Source: UBA6136 sp044351045 (GTDB taxonomy: Bacteria > Pseudomonadota > Gammaproteobacteria > Methylococcales > Methylococcaceae). From it: DNA of 64,000 nt. Position numbers and translations under genes: made by a program. Location: positions 55,472 to 119,471 of the forward strand of contig JBILGM010000003.1 of the NCBI GenBank assembly GCA_044351045.1, written 5' to 3'. Under the pieces are notes generated by a model. The model was not told the origin of the DNA. It made no database searches and saw nothing but the letters and a program-made list of their open reading frames with translations. This document shows, in pieces, positions 8,853-17,037 of this stretch; position 1 is the stretch's first letter, and every line of letters begins with the position of its first letter.

Positions 8853-11800
8853 TGAGCCGACTCATTCACTTCGCGCTGACGCAGCGGGTTTTCACTCTGC
8901 TGCTGGCTTTGATGATCGCAGGCGCTGGCTGGGTGGCGGCGCTTAATTTGCCTATTGATGCCTTCCCGGATGTTTCGCCCACCCAGGTCAAGATCATCGT
9001 CAAGGTGGCCGGCATGACGCCGGAAGAAGTCGAGACGCGGGTGACGATGCCGATCGAAGTGGAAATGCTAGGTATCCCTAAGCAGGCCATGCTGCGATCC
9101 ATCGCAAAATATGCCCTGACCGATATCACCATCGATTTTGAGGAAGGGACCGATATCTACTGGGCCCGCCAACAGGTGGCCGAACGTTTGAGTGGTGTCT
9201 GGGCGGCGCTACCTGAGAATGCCGAGGGCGGCATGGCGCCCATGACCACGCCTCTCGGGGAAATGGTCATGTTCACGGTGGATGGCGATGGGCTGAGTCT
9301 CTCCGATCGACGTGGCTTGCTGGATTGGGTCATCCGTCCGGCGCTAAGGACCGTGCCTGGGGTGGCCGATATCAATGCCCTCGGTGGCGAGGTTCGCAGT
9401 TTCGAGGTTATTCCAGATGTCACTCGCTTGTCGGCGCGCGGTGTCAGCATGGAATCGCTGACGAAGGCGCTAGAGGTCAATAATCGGAATGATGGGGCTG
9501 GGCGTTTGGTTCAGGGGGAAGAGTCCCTGCTGGTGCGAACGGAGGGGCGAATCACCAATCTGGAAGATGTCCGCAATATCGTGGTGACCGAGCGGAATTA
9601 CATTCCTATCACCGTGGGTGACATTGCTGAAGTCCGGCTCGGCTCCCTGACACGCTATGGGGCGGTGAGCCAGAACGGTGAGGGCGAGGTTGTCGAAGGG
9701 TTGGTGCTCAGTCTGCGTGGAGCCAATGCCCGTCTGGTGGTTGAGGGGATCGAGAAGAAACTGGAAGAACTTCGCCTGGCCTTGCCGAAAGGGGTCAAGG
9801 TGAATGTTTTCTTCAATCGCAGTCACTTGGTCAACAAGGCTACCCAGACAATTGTGCATGCGTTGATCGAAGCCACGGTGCTGGTGGTCATTCTCCTGGT
9901 GCTTTTTCTGGGAGATCTGCGCGCTGCACTCACCGTTGCACTTATTTTGCCGATGGTCGCCCTGTTCACGTTTCTGCTGATGAATTATTTTGGGCTGACG
10001 GCTAATCTGATGAGTCTCGGTGGATTGGCGATCGCCATCGGCAAGCTAGTTGATCCTGCCGTAGTCGTCGTGGAAAACGTCACATCGCATCTGGCCGAGC
10101 GCCCGGAGGACAGCAGGCTCCCCCGCCTTCATGTGATTTATCGGGCCATGCGCGAAATCATGGCGCCGGTCATTTCCGGGGCCATCATCATCGGGATCGT
10201 GTTTGTGCCCTTGCTCTCTCTGGAGGGCTTGGAGGGCAAGCTGTTCAAGCCCGTGGCCTTTACTAATGTCTTTGCTATGGCGGGGTCTCTGGTCTTCTCC
10301 CTGCTGGTCATCCCGGTGCTGGCTTCATTCCTGATGACGCGAGTTAGCCACAAGGAGCCCTGGCTGGCGAGAAACTTACTGGCCCTCTATCGCCCCATCT
10401 TGATCTGGTCCTTGGCCAATTCCCGAGCGGTCCTGTTGTTTGCCGGCACGTTACTGCTGTCTGCTTTGTATGTTTACACGCTGATCGGTAAAACGTTCAT
10501 GCCGACCATGGATGAGGGCGACATCATTGTTCAGGTCGAAAAGCTACCTTCCATCAATCTTGAGCAGTCGATCAGAATGGATGGCCAAATCCAGAAAGCT
10601 ATTCTCGATCATGTTCCTGAAGTACAGAGGATTACGGCAAGGGTAGGCGCGGACGAAATCGGCCTTGATCCCATGGGGCTCAATGAAACTGACACTTTCA
10701 TGGTGCTCAAGCCGCAATCGGAGTGGCGCGTGAAAAATAAGGGCGAGCTGATTGAGGAGATTCGCAAGGTGCTGGATACCATTCCAGGAATCGCCTATGG
10801 CTTCACTCAGCCCATCCAGATGCGCGTGACCGAGATGTTAACTGGAGTGCGCGGGGATGTGGCGGTGAAGCTGTATGGCCCCGAACTTTCTGTGCTCAAT
10901 GCCAAGGCAGAGGAAATAGCGGGCATCATGCGAGCCATCGAAGGTGCCTCGGACGTCTTTACCCTGCGTAACGAGGGTATGCAATATCTGGTTGTTAAAG
11001 TCGACCGTCTGGCAGCTGGGCGACTTGGCCTGGATTCTGATTCACTGGCTGATACCCTTCGGGCTCAAGTGGAGGGTCGCAAGCTGGGCATCGTTCAGGA
11101 GGGCATCCGGCGGACGCCTTTGCTGCTGAGAGGCTCCGGTGAATCGGCCAATATGTCGACTTTGCAGATCGCCTTGCCTGATGGGCAAAGAGTTCCCTTG
11201 TCCGCCGTAGCGAACATCAGACTCGTCGAAGGGGCCGTGTCCGTATCAAGAGAGCGCGGCCAACGGTTTTCGGTCGTCCGTAGCAATGTGGAGGGGCGTG
11301 ATCTGGTTGGCTTTGTCGAAGATGCCAAGCGAACTGTGGCAGAAAAGGTTGTGTTGCCGCAGGGCTACTTTATTCAGTGGGGCGGCCAGTTCGAGAACCA
11401 ACAGCGGGCTGCCGCTCGATTGGCGGTGGTTATTCCCATTGCGCTGCTGCTCATTTTCCTATTGTTGTTCTCGACCTTCCAATCGGTTCGGCAGGCGCTT
11501 CTGGTTCTGGCGAATGTCCCGCTGGCTTTGATCGGCGGGGTTTACGGGATCTGGTTGTCCGGGGAGTATCTGTCGGTATCGGCCTCGGTGGGCTTTATTT
11601 CCCTGCTCGGGATTGCGGTCTTGAATGGGGTGGTGATGGTGAGTTATTTCAATCAGCTGCGAGCGATGGGACGGCCAATGGACGAGGTCGTATTGCAGGG
11701 AGCCATGCGACGATTGAGACCGGTGCTGATGACGGCGAGTATTGCCGCTTTTGGTCTGATTCCACTGTTGTTTGCGACCGGACCGGGATCGGAGATTCAG

Positions 11801-11917
11801 CGTCCACTGGCGGTTGTCGGTGTGGGAGGGCTTTGCACCTCCACCTTGCTGACCTTAGTCCTGTTACCCATTTTGTATCGGCGTTTCGGTGACACTATGG
11901 CAAATGGGCGGAAGTGA
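8852..11917 (+). CDS. RND efflux permease, heavy-metal (CzcA/CusA-like) subfamily
   Basis: 1021 residues, the length and layout of the HME-RND family: twelve membrane helices with two large periplasmic loops. Seen are the N-terminal PIDAFPDVSPTQVKI and GMTPEEVE segments of the HME group, and the proton-relay helix 4 with GGLAIAIGKLVDPAVV (about residues 390-405). That helix carries the essential Asp but differs from DFGxxVDGAVV of zinc/cobalt/cadmium pumps and from AIGxMVDAAIV of copper pumps, so the substrate is uncertain. Proton-driven export from periplasm or cytoplasm is expected. Overlaps the adaptor by one base. Confidence 0.92.
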   Translation: MSRLIHFALTQRVFTLLLALMIAGAGWVAALNLPIDAFPDVSPTQVKIIVKVAGMTPEEVETRVTMPIEVEMLGIPKQAMLRSIAKYALTDITIDFEEGTDIYWARQQVAERLSGVWAALPENAEGGMAPMTTPLGEMVMFTVDGDGLSLSDRRGLLDWVIRPALRTVPGVADINALGGEVRSFEVIPDVTRLSARGVSMESLTKALEVNNRNDGAGRLVQGEESLLVRTEGRITNLEDVRNIVVTERNYIPITVGDIAEVRLGSLTRYGAVSQNGEGEVVEGLVLSLRGANARLVVEGIEKKLEELRLALPKGVKVNVFFNRSHLVNKATQTIVHALIEATVLVVILLVLFLGDLRAALTVALILPMVALFTFLLMNYFGLTANLMSLGGLAIAIGKLVDPAVVVVENVTSHLAERPEDSRLPRLHVIYRAMREIMAPVISGAIIIGIVFVPLLSLEGLEGKLFKPVAFTNVFAMAGSLVFSLLVIPVLASFLMTRVSHKEPWLARNLLALYRPILIWSLANSRAVLLFAGTLLLSALYVYTLIGKTFMPTMDEGDIIVQVEKLPSINLEQSIRMDGQIQKAILDHVPEVQRITARVGADEIGLDPMGLNETDTFMVLKPQSEWRVKNKGELIEEIRKVLDTIPGIAYGFTQPIQMRVTEMLTGVRGDVAVKLYGPELSVLNAKAEEIAGIMRAIEGASDVFTLRNEGMQYLVVKVDRLAAGRLGLDSDSLADTLRAQVEGRKLGIVQEGIRRTPLLLRGSGESANMSTLQIALPDGQRVPLSAVANIRLVEGAVSVSRERGQRFSVVRSNVEGRDLVGFVEDAKRTVAEKVVLPQGYFIQWGGQFENQQRAAARLAVVIPIALLLIFLLLFSTFQSVRQALLVLANVPLALIGGVYGIWLSGEYLSVSASVGFISLLGIAVLNGVVMVSYFNQLRAMGRPMDEVVLQGAMRRLRPVLMTASIAAFGLIPLLFATGPGSEIQRPLAVVGVGGLCTSTLLTLVLLPILYRRFGDTMANGRK

Positions 11918-12219
11918 TGGGGGCCACGTCACTCTTAACATTGATTGCCCCGGTCGGTCTCGAGGAACCCTTGGTCGATTGGCTTTTGAAGCATGCGTCG
12001 AGTCACTGCTTTTGCAGCGGTCCGATCAACGGACATTCGGTCAGTCATGAGTCACTGACGGTTGCTGAGCAGGTCTCGGGCCGTCAGCGGCAGATTCGGT
12101 TCGAGGTGTATGCCCCAGAGGGCGAGGTGGATCTCATGCTTGAGCGATTGCGCGGCGATTTTGTGGGTGCCGGCATTCACTTCTGGGTAGTTCCTTTGCT
12201 GGGATCGGGAAAATTTTGA
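11917..12219 (+). CDS. DUF3240 family protein
   Basis: 100 residues with a small alpha/beta fold typical of DUF3240, a family commonly encoded next to heavy-metal RND pumps. It begins LLTLIAPVGLEEPLVDWLL and ends with a beta strand GIHFWVVPLLGSGKF. The GxGxF tail and clustered His/Cys residues (HASSHCFCSG) could touch metal, but that is inference. Role may be regulatory or sensory. ATG at 11917 overlaps the pump stop (GTG at 11914 is an alternative). Confidence 0.82.
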   Translation: MGATSLLTLIAPVGLEEPLVDWLLKHASSHCFCSGPINGHSVSHESLTVAEQVSGRQRQIRFEVYAPEGEVDLMLERLRGDFVGAGIHFWVVPLLGSGKF

Positions 12220-12223
12220 GTTT

Positions 12224-13144
12224 TTAGGCAGGTTCGTCCGGGTCGTCAGCCAGTACTTCACTCAACGCCGGTTCCAGTGTCTCGTAGGAAAATCTGAAGC
12301 CGCTGTCCAGTGCTTTCTTGGGTATTACCCGCTGGCTACCCAAAAGTAACTCGGCCATTTCGCCCATCGCAAGCTTTAGTAACCAGGCAGGAATCGGGAG
12401 CAGGGCGCGGCGGTGCAGGCATTTCGCCAGTTCGTGAGTGAATTCAGCATTAGTCACGGGATTGGGTGCCGTGGCGTTGTAGGGGCCTCGTGCTTTCGGT
12501 GACCCCAATAAGTGCTGGGTCAGACCGATGTGGTCCTCGATATGGATCCAGGACATCCATTGCCGTCCTTCACCTATCCGGCCGCCAAGCCCGAGCTTGA
12601 AGGGTACAAGCATCCTTTCCAGAAAGCCGCCCTGTTTGCCGATGACTAATCCCGTGCGAAGCAGGCAAACACGAATGTCTAGCTTTTCCGCCTGGAGGGC
12701 AGCATTTTCCCAGGCAGCGCAGAGTCGGTGACCGAACTCATCCTTAAATTGGCTCGTCTCGTCCAGGAACGCGTCACCCTGATTGCCGTAAATGCCCACT
12801 GCAGAACCGCTGATGAATACGGTTGGTTTGCATTGCACCAAGGTCATGCATTCAACGAGTTTTGCGGTCAATCCGACCCGGCTGTCCCAGAGGATTCTTT
12901 TTCGATGCTCCGTCCAGCGCTTTGCCATGATGGGTTCGCCGGCCAGATTAATCACCGCATCAAAGCCGATGTGGGGTTTCCAATCCTCAAGGGATGCGAA
13001 GGTATCAATTTCGATTTCGCTAAGCAGTTGCTTGGCCTTAGCGGGATTTCGCGCGAGAAGCGTGAGTTGGTATCCCTGTCGAGCTAGTTGGTGACAGAGT
13101 TTACGTCCGATGAAGCCTGTTCCGCCTGTGATCAGGATTCTCAT
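12224..13144 (-). CDS. TIGR01777-type NAD-dependent epimerase (YfcH-like)
   Basis: 306 residues, an extended short-chain dehydrogenase. The Rossmann motif ITGGTGFIG lies at the N-terminus just after the chosen Met; the C-terminal region is the DUF1731 segment with LPIPAWLLKLAMGEMAELLLGSQRV. Family members include E. coli YfcH and plant/cyanobacterial SulA homologues; the substrate is unknown. It converges with the RND operon with only four bases between the stops. Upstream frame continues to 13204 but the Rossmann strand begins at the Met at 13144. Confidence 0.92.
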   Translation of the reverse strand: MRILITGGTGFIGRKLCHQLARQGYQLTLLARNPAKAKQLLSEIEIDTFASLEDWKPHIGFDAVINLAGEPIMAKRWTEHRKRILWDSRVGLTAKLVECMTLVQCKPTVFISGSAVGIYGNQGDAFLDETSQFKDEFGHRLCAAWENAALQAEKLDIRVCLLRTGLVIGKQGGFLERMLVPFKLGLGGRIGEGRQWMSWIHIEDHIGLTQHLLGSPKARGPYNATAPNPVTNAEFTHELAKCLHRRALLPIPAWLLKLAMGEMAELLLGSQRVIPKKALDSGFRFSYETLEPALSEVLADDPDEPA

Positions 13145-13334
13145 GATGTTCGCCCTATTCGTATTGAGGATGACTTGGTCAGGAAGCTCCCACGTTCGGG
13201 GCACTTCACAGGGCTGAGGGCGGGTGACTTTCTAACGTTAAGGATTAAGCGGACCAAGCCCAGCGGACAAGAACGGGTGCTTGGTTGGAACGTGTCCTAT
13301 CCAAGGCACCCATGCTTGCCGCATGGCAAGCGAA

Positions 13335-13460
13335 TTACTTCGGTTCTTCGTCGTTGAAGACCCAGCGTACGAAAAATACGCCAGCGGCTACGATAGCCAG
13401 AGTAACCGTGATACCAACCGGAGATCTCATTTTTTCGACCAAGTCGAGGATCATTCCCAT
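13335..13460 (-). CDS. Tiny single-pass membrane protein, 41 aa
   Basis: Reads ATG at 13460 to TAA at 13335. The product has a short N-terminal amphipathic part (MGMILDLVEKMRSPVG), one hydrophobic helix (ITVTLAIVAAGVFFVRWVF) and an acidic tail NDEEPK. An AAAGG ribosome site precedes the ATG, and a sigma-70-like promoter sits about 70 bases upstream. A 7-bp stem (GCTTGCC/GGCAAGC, 13314-13331) follows the stop. Family not recognised; size and topology resemble small regulators of membrane complexes, which is inference. Confidence 0.66.
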   Translation of the reverse strand: MGMILDLVEKMRSPVGITVTLAIVAAGVFFVRWVFNDEEPK

Positions 13461-13529
13461 ATGCTTATACCTTTCTAGATTTTTGTTAGCTCAATGAATG
13501 GCTTCAGTTAGCGTCTAGCGCTACTAGGT

Positions 13530-13557
13530 ATCTTACAGTGTGGCCATTGTCTGTCAA
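13530..13557 (-). promoter_or_regulatory. Sigma-70-like promoter for the 41-aa membrane protein
   Basis: On the minus strand TTGACA (13557-13552), a perfect -35 element, is followed after 16 bases by TAAGAT (13535-13530), matching four of six -10 positions. It lies about 70 bases before the small gene and points toward it. Confidence 0.55.
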
Positions 13558-13640
13558 GTCGGGTTTGGCTCGAATCAAAGCCGTCGCAGAGCCTCCGCCT
13601 GCGGCAAATTGACGCGCTTCATGGAAATCCTGCGCAAAAA

Positions 13641-13663
13641 AAACCCGGGAAGAACCCGGGTTT
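13641..13663 (-). terminator. Rho-independent terminator
   Basis: The stem AAACCCGGG / CCCGGGTTT with a short AAGAA loop is flanked on the minus strand by a run of Ts (the AAAAAAAA at 13636-13643 on the plus strand) and on the plus strand by TTTATTTT, so it can work in both directions. It most likely ends the transcript of the 39-aa lipoprotein gene upstream on the minus strand. Confidence 0.78.
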
Positions 13664-13759
13664 ATTTTGAACCTGAAGCGCTTTTCGCAATTTTTGTTTG
13701 TGGGAGCGTTCCCTTATATTTGCGAGTGCGTCAACGCGATACTCAGGCCGGTCCTCTGC

Positions 13760-13879
13760 TTACAGAGAAGGAGCAGCAGGTGCTTCCAACTTCTGTCCAT
13801 CGCCGTCCGGGGAGTTTCCACAGCCAACAACGACCAGAGACATCATCAGTACGCTAACAACGCAGAGCAACTTCTTCAT
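13760..13879 (-). CDS. Tiny predicted lipoprotein, 39 aa
   Basis: Starts at 13879 behind a consensus AGGAGG seven bases upstream. The signal sequence MKKLLCVVSVLMMSLVVVGC ends in a lipobox (VVGC), leaving a mature lipopeptide of only about 20 residues (CGNSPDGDGQKLEAPAAPSL). Size and make-up recall entericidin-like or other small surface lipoproteins, but sequence identity to them is not evident. It has its own terminator (13641-13663) and a possible promoter, so it is a self-contained transcription unit, probably well expressed. Confidence 0.78.
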   Translation of the reverse strand: MKKLLCVVSVLMMSLVVVGCGNSPDGDGQKLEAPAAPSL

Positions 13880-13940
13880 AAGGAACCTCCTGATTGAACA
13901 CTTGAAAGTTATAGTTTGTAGTGCGCTAAGCACGGGGCAA

Positions 13941-13969
13941 TTTATAAATAACATTCCGGCGAAATGCAA
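13941..13969 (-). promoter_or_regulatory. Possible promoter of the 39-aa lipoprotein gene
   Basis: Minus strand TATAAA (13946-13941), five of six to the -10 consensus, lies 17 bases after TTGCAT (13969-13964), a weak -35. It is about 60 bases before the gene start. Confidence 0.4.
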
Positions 13970-14024
13970 TAGCCTATTTTATTCGAGTGGCTCAAATGCC
14001 CACATCGAGTGGCCTGAGTGGGGC

Positions 14025-14897
14025 TCACCGAGCCAGGATATCCAGGCCTTCGCTGCCAATAGCCGGGGAGTCCGCTGTCTGTCCTCTCAGCTTCTCCAGT
14101 GTGGCGAAATCGAAGAGATTGCGATCAGCCAGTTGCGAGGGGGCGATATTCTGCAGCGCGGTGAAGATGGTCTCGACCCGCCCGGGATGGCGTCTTTCCC
14201 AATCTCTCAGCATCTCTTTCATGGCCTGACGCTGAAGATTCTCCTGTGATCCGCAGAGATTGCAGGGAATCAGTGGGAAGGCGCGCGTGCGAGCATAGGC
14301 GTCGATGTCCTTCTCCTTGCAGTAGGCGAGAGGACGGATGACGATGTGTTCGCGATTGTCGCTCAGCAACTTGGGAGGCATCGCTTTTAGCGTCCCCCCG
14401 TAAAACAGGTTGAGAAAGAAAGTTTCCAGAATGTCATCGCGATGATGCCCAAGGGCGATCTTGGTTACCCCGTTCTCTGTGGCATAGCGGTAGAGTAAGC
14501 CTCGCCTCAGTCGGGAGCAGAGTCCACAGGTGGTTTTGCCCTCCGGGACCACACGTTTGACAATGCTGTAGGTGTCCTGCTGAATGATATGGAACGGGAT
14601 TTGCCGTTCCTTCAGGTACGCCGGCAGGACGTCCTCGGGGAACCCTGGCTGTTTCTGGTCGAGGTTGACCGCAATAATTTCAAAGTGAATCGGCGCATTC
14701 AGTCTCAGGCTGAGAAGCAGGTCAAGAAGTGTGTAGGAGTCTTTCCCGCCCGACAGGCAAACCATGACCTTGTCGCCGGCTTCGATCATATTGAAGTCGG
14801 CGATAGCCTCGCCCGTCAGTCGGCGCAGGCGTTTTTGCAGTTTGTTGAAGTCGTAGCGCTGCTTCTCGCTGAGCTCCGAGGTCGCCCTATCCGTCAT
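14025..14897 (-). CDS. ttcA: tRNA 2-thiocytidine biosynthesis protein TtcA
   Basis: 290 residues. TtcA thiolates C32 of certain tRNAs using ATP and an iron-sulfur cluster. The PP-loop SGGKDSYTLLDL activates the base by adenylation; the two CxxC motifs TTCGLCSR and IPCNLCGS hold the cluster cysteines. LGHHRDD and FYGG are family signatures. The Met at 14897 fits the family start and gives an 11-base overlap with the end of fabB, so the two are probably cotranscribed. Confidence 0.95.
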   Translation of the reverse strand: MTDRATSELSEKQRYDFNKLQKRLRRLTGEAIADFNMIEAGDKVMVCLSGGKDSYTLLDLLLSLRLNAPIHFEIIAVNLDQKQPGFPEDVLPAYLKERQIPFHIIQQDTYSIVKRVVPEGKTTCGLCSRLRRGLLYRYATENGVTKIALGHHRDDILETFFLNLFYGGTLKAMPPKLLSDNREHIVIRPLAYCKEKDIDAYARTRAFPLIPCNLCGSQENLQRQAMKEMLRDWERRHPGRVETIFTALQNIAPSQLADRNLFDFATLEKLRGQTADSPAIGSEGLDILAR

Positions 14898-16107
14898 GCC
14901 GTTGGAACACCAGGCTGGCGTTGGTGCCACCAAACCCGAAACTGTTGGACATGGCGGTGTTTATCTGGGCGTTATCCAGGCGTTCTCTGACAATGGGGAC
15001 GCCATGGGCGCCTGGGTCCAGGTTTTCGATGTTGGCAGATGCGGCGATGAAGCGGCTCTCCATCATGAGAAGCGTATAGATGGCTTCATGGACGCCAGCG
15101 GCGCCCAGCGAGTGACCTGACAGGGATTTCGTCGAACTGATCTTTGGAATGCCCGCGCCAAAGACGGTTTTGACCGCTTCCAGTTCGCGGATATCGCCAA
15201 TCGGCGTGCTGGTTCCGTGAGCGTTGATGTAGTCAATCGGCGTGTGGATGGTCGCCATGGCCTGCTGCATGCAGCGTATGGCACCTTCGCCGGATGGCTG
15301 GACCATATCGTAGCCATCGGAGGTGGCGCCATAGCCGGTCAGTTCGGCGTAAATTTTCGCGCCGCGTGCCGTGGCATGCTCCAGCTCTTCCAGCACCAGT
15401 ACCCCGCCGCCGCCAGAAATGACGAAGCCGTCGCGATCGGCGTCATAGGCTCGGGAGGCCCGCTCTGGCGTATCGTTGTACTTTGATGAGAGTGCGCCCA
15501 TGGCATCGAACAGGACTGTCAACGTCCAATGGAGCTCTTCGCCGCCACCCGCGAAAATGATGTCCTGCTTTCCCAGCTGAATGAGCTCAGCGGCATTGCC
15601 GATACAGTGGGCGCTGGTCGCACAGGCGGAGCTAATAGAGTAATTGACGCCCTGTATCTTGAATGGCGTGGCCAGACAGGCAGAGTTGGTATTCGACATG
15701 GTGCGTGGCACCATATAAGGCCCGACTTTCTTAATGCCTTTCTCGCGAAAAGTATCCCATGCCATGAGGAGGTTCGAGGTGGAAGGTCCGCCGGAGCCCA
15801 TGATCAATCCGGCACGTGGATTGGATACCAGCGATTCGGGTAGACCGGCATCGGCAATCGCCTCTTCCATGGCCAGATAGTTGTAGGCAGCGCCCTCACC
15901 CATGAAACGACGGATTTTTCGGTCGATCAGCTCCTCGGTATCGATCGTGATCGGGGCATGCACATGGCTACGGAAGCCAAGATCGGCATACTCTTTACTG
16001 AAGCTCACGCCGGTCTTACCCGATCTCAAGGAGTCGGTTACCTCGGATTTATTGTTGCCGAGGCTGGATACGATACCGATTCCGGTAACAACAACACGTC
16101 TCATCAT
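14887..16107 (-). CDS. fabB: Beta-ketoacyl-ACP synthase I
   Basis: Condenses malonyl-ACP with acyl-ACP, including the unsaturated chain elongation that FabA-derived cis-3-decenoyl-ACP needs. 406 residues; N-terminal RRVVVTGIGIVSSLGNN, the active Cys in SSACATSAHCIG, the histidines in NAHGTSTPIGD and SLSGHSLGAAGVHE, and C-terminal NSFGFGGTNASLVF are all present. Two adjacent ATGs (16107 and 16104) follow GAGGAG; either may serve. It lies nine bases after fabA, forming the anaerobic unsaturated fatty acid operon. Confidence 0.96.
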   Translation of the reverse strand: MMRRVVVTGIGIVSSLGNNKSEVTDSLRSGKTGVSFSKEYADLGFRSHVHAPITIDTEELIDRKIRRFMGEGAAYNYLAMEEAIADAGLPESLVSNPRAGLIMGSGGPSTSNLLMAWDTFREKGIKKVGPYMVPRTMSNTNSACLATPFKIQGVNYSISSACATSAHCIGNAAELIQLGKQDIIFAGGGEELHWTLTVLFDAMGALSSKYNDTPERASRAYDADRDGFVISGGGGVLVLEELEHATARGAKIYAELTGYGATSDGYDMVQPSGEGAIRCMQQAMATIHTPIDYINAHGTSTPIGDIRELEAVKTVFGAGIPKISSTKSLSGHSLGAAGVHEAIYTLLMMESRFIAASANIENLDPGAHGVPIVRERLDNAQINTAMSNSFGFGGTNASLVFQRHDG

Positions 16108-16116
16108 CTTTGCTCC

Positions 16117-16659
16117 TCAGAAGTCGTCTGTGGAGGTGAAAAGGCCGACTCTCAGGTCGTTGGCCTCGTAAATGACCCGGCCGTCGCATTCCATTTCGGC
16201 GTCCGCGATCCCCATTACCAATTTTCGCATCATCACCCTTTTTAGGTTGATGCGATAAGTGACAAGTTTGTTTTCGGGAAGCACTTGTCCCCGAAACTTG
16301 ACCTCTCCCACGCCCAGTGCCCGGCCACGACCGGGCCCCCCTAGCCAGCCCAAGTGAAAGCCAACCAGTTGCCACATGGCATCCAGTCCAAGGCAGCCGG
16401 GCATGACCGGATCATTCCTGAAGTGACAGTCAAAGAACCATAGGTCAGGTGAGACATCCAGCTCGGCGGTTATCACCCCTTTGTCGAACAGCCCGCCTTC
16501 TCCTGCAATATGTGTAATGCGGTCGAACATCAACATAGGGGGAAGTGGCAGTTGCGCGTTACCCGGCCCGAAAAGTTCGCCGCGTCCACACCGCAGGAGA
16601 TCCTCCCGGGTGTAATGGGCTTGGCGTGAATGGCTCGGGGGGGTTTCCGTAACTGTCAT
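16117..16659 (-). CDS. fabA: 3-hydroxydecanoyl-ACP dehydratase/isomerase
   Basis: Dehydrates 3-hydroxydecanoyl-ACP and isomerises the product to cis-3-decenoyl-ACP, the branch point to unsaturated fatty acids. 180 residues, close to the usual 171. The catalytic His is in FFDCHFRNDPVMPGCLGLDAM and the Asp in the same segment. Upstream is 378 bases of apparently noncoding DNA; no clear FabR or DesT operator was recognised. First gene of fabA-fabB-ttcA. Confidence 0.96.
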   Translation of the reverse strand: MTVTETPPSHSRQAHYTREDLLRCGRGELFGPGNAQLPLPPMLMFDRITHIAGEGGLFDKGVITAELDVSPDLWFFDCHFRNDPVMPGCLGLDAMWQLVGFHLGWLGGPGRGRALGVGEVKFRGQVLPENKLVTYRINLKRVMMRKLVMGIADAEMECDGRVIYEANDLRVGLFTSTDDF

Positions 16660-17037
16660 TGGCGTGCCGGTGTTGATGAATGATTTGGTTGCTTTGGGGC
16701 TTTGTTAAAAGGCCCGTCCTGACGTTGTGGGCGGCCGGAAAGAGCTTATGCCAGCCCAGATCCCGTGGAGCATTTATACTCACTGACCTTGAGGGTCGCG
16801 ATCCTCGTAAATCTCACTTCGCAGTCGCAAGGCAGTTAGCCGTAACCGTTGCGTCGATGAAGGGATTCCTCGATGGTTTGCATCCCCTCAGCCCCCGAAT
16901 TTTCGCGGCATTGTATCAGATGGCTTGGTCGGTTAAAGCTGGCGAGGCCAATGCGTGGGGCCGTAATGAATGACGCCCTGCCGGCCGCAACCACACGTAC
17001 TTGGCGAAATGAATAGCAGCAAGGTTTCGATGGCAAC
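16660..17037. other. Intergenic region between divergent fabA and ABC transporter genes
   Basis: About 380 bases that must hold the fabA promoter and that of the ABC operon. Short open frames exist but lack recognisable content or ribosome sites. No palindromic operator was identified by eye. Confidence 0.5.
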
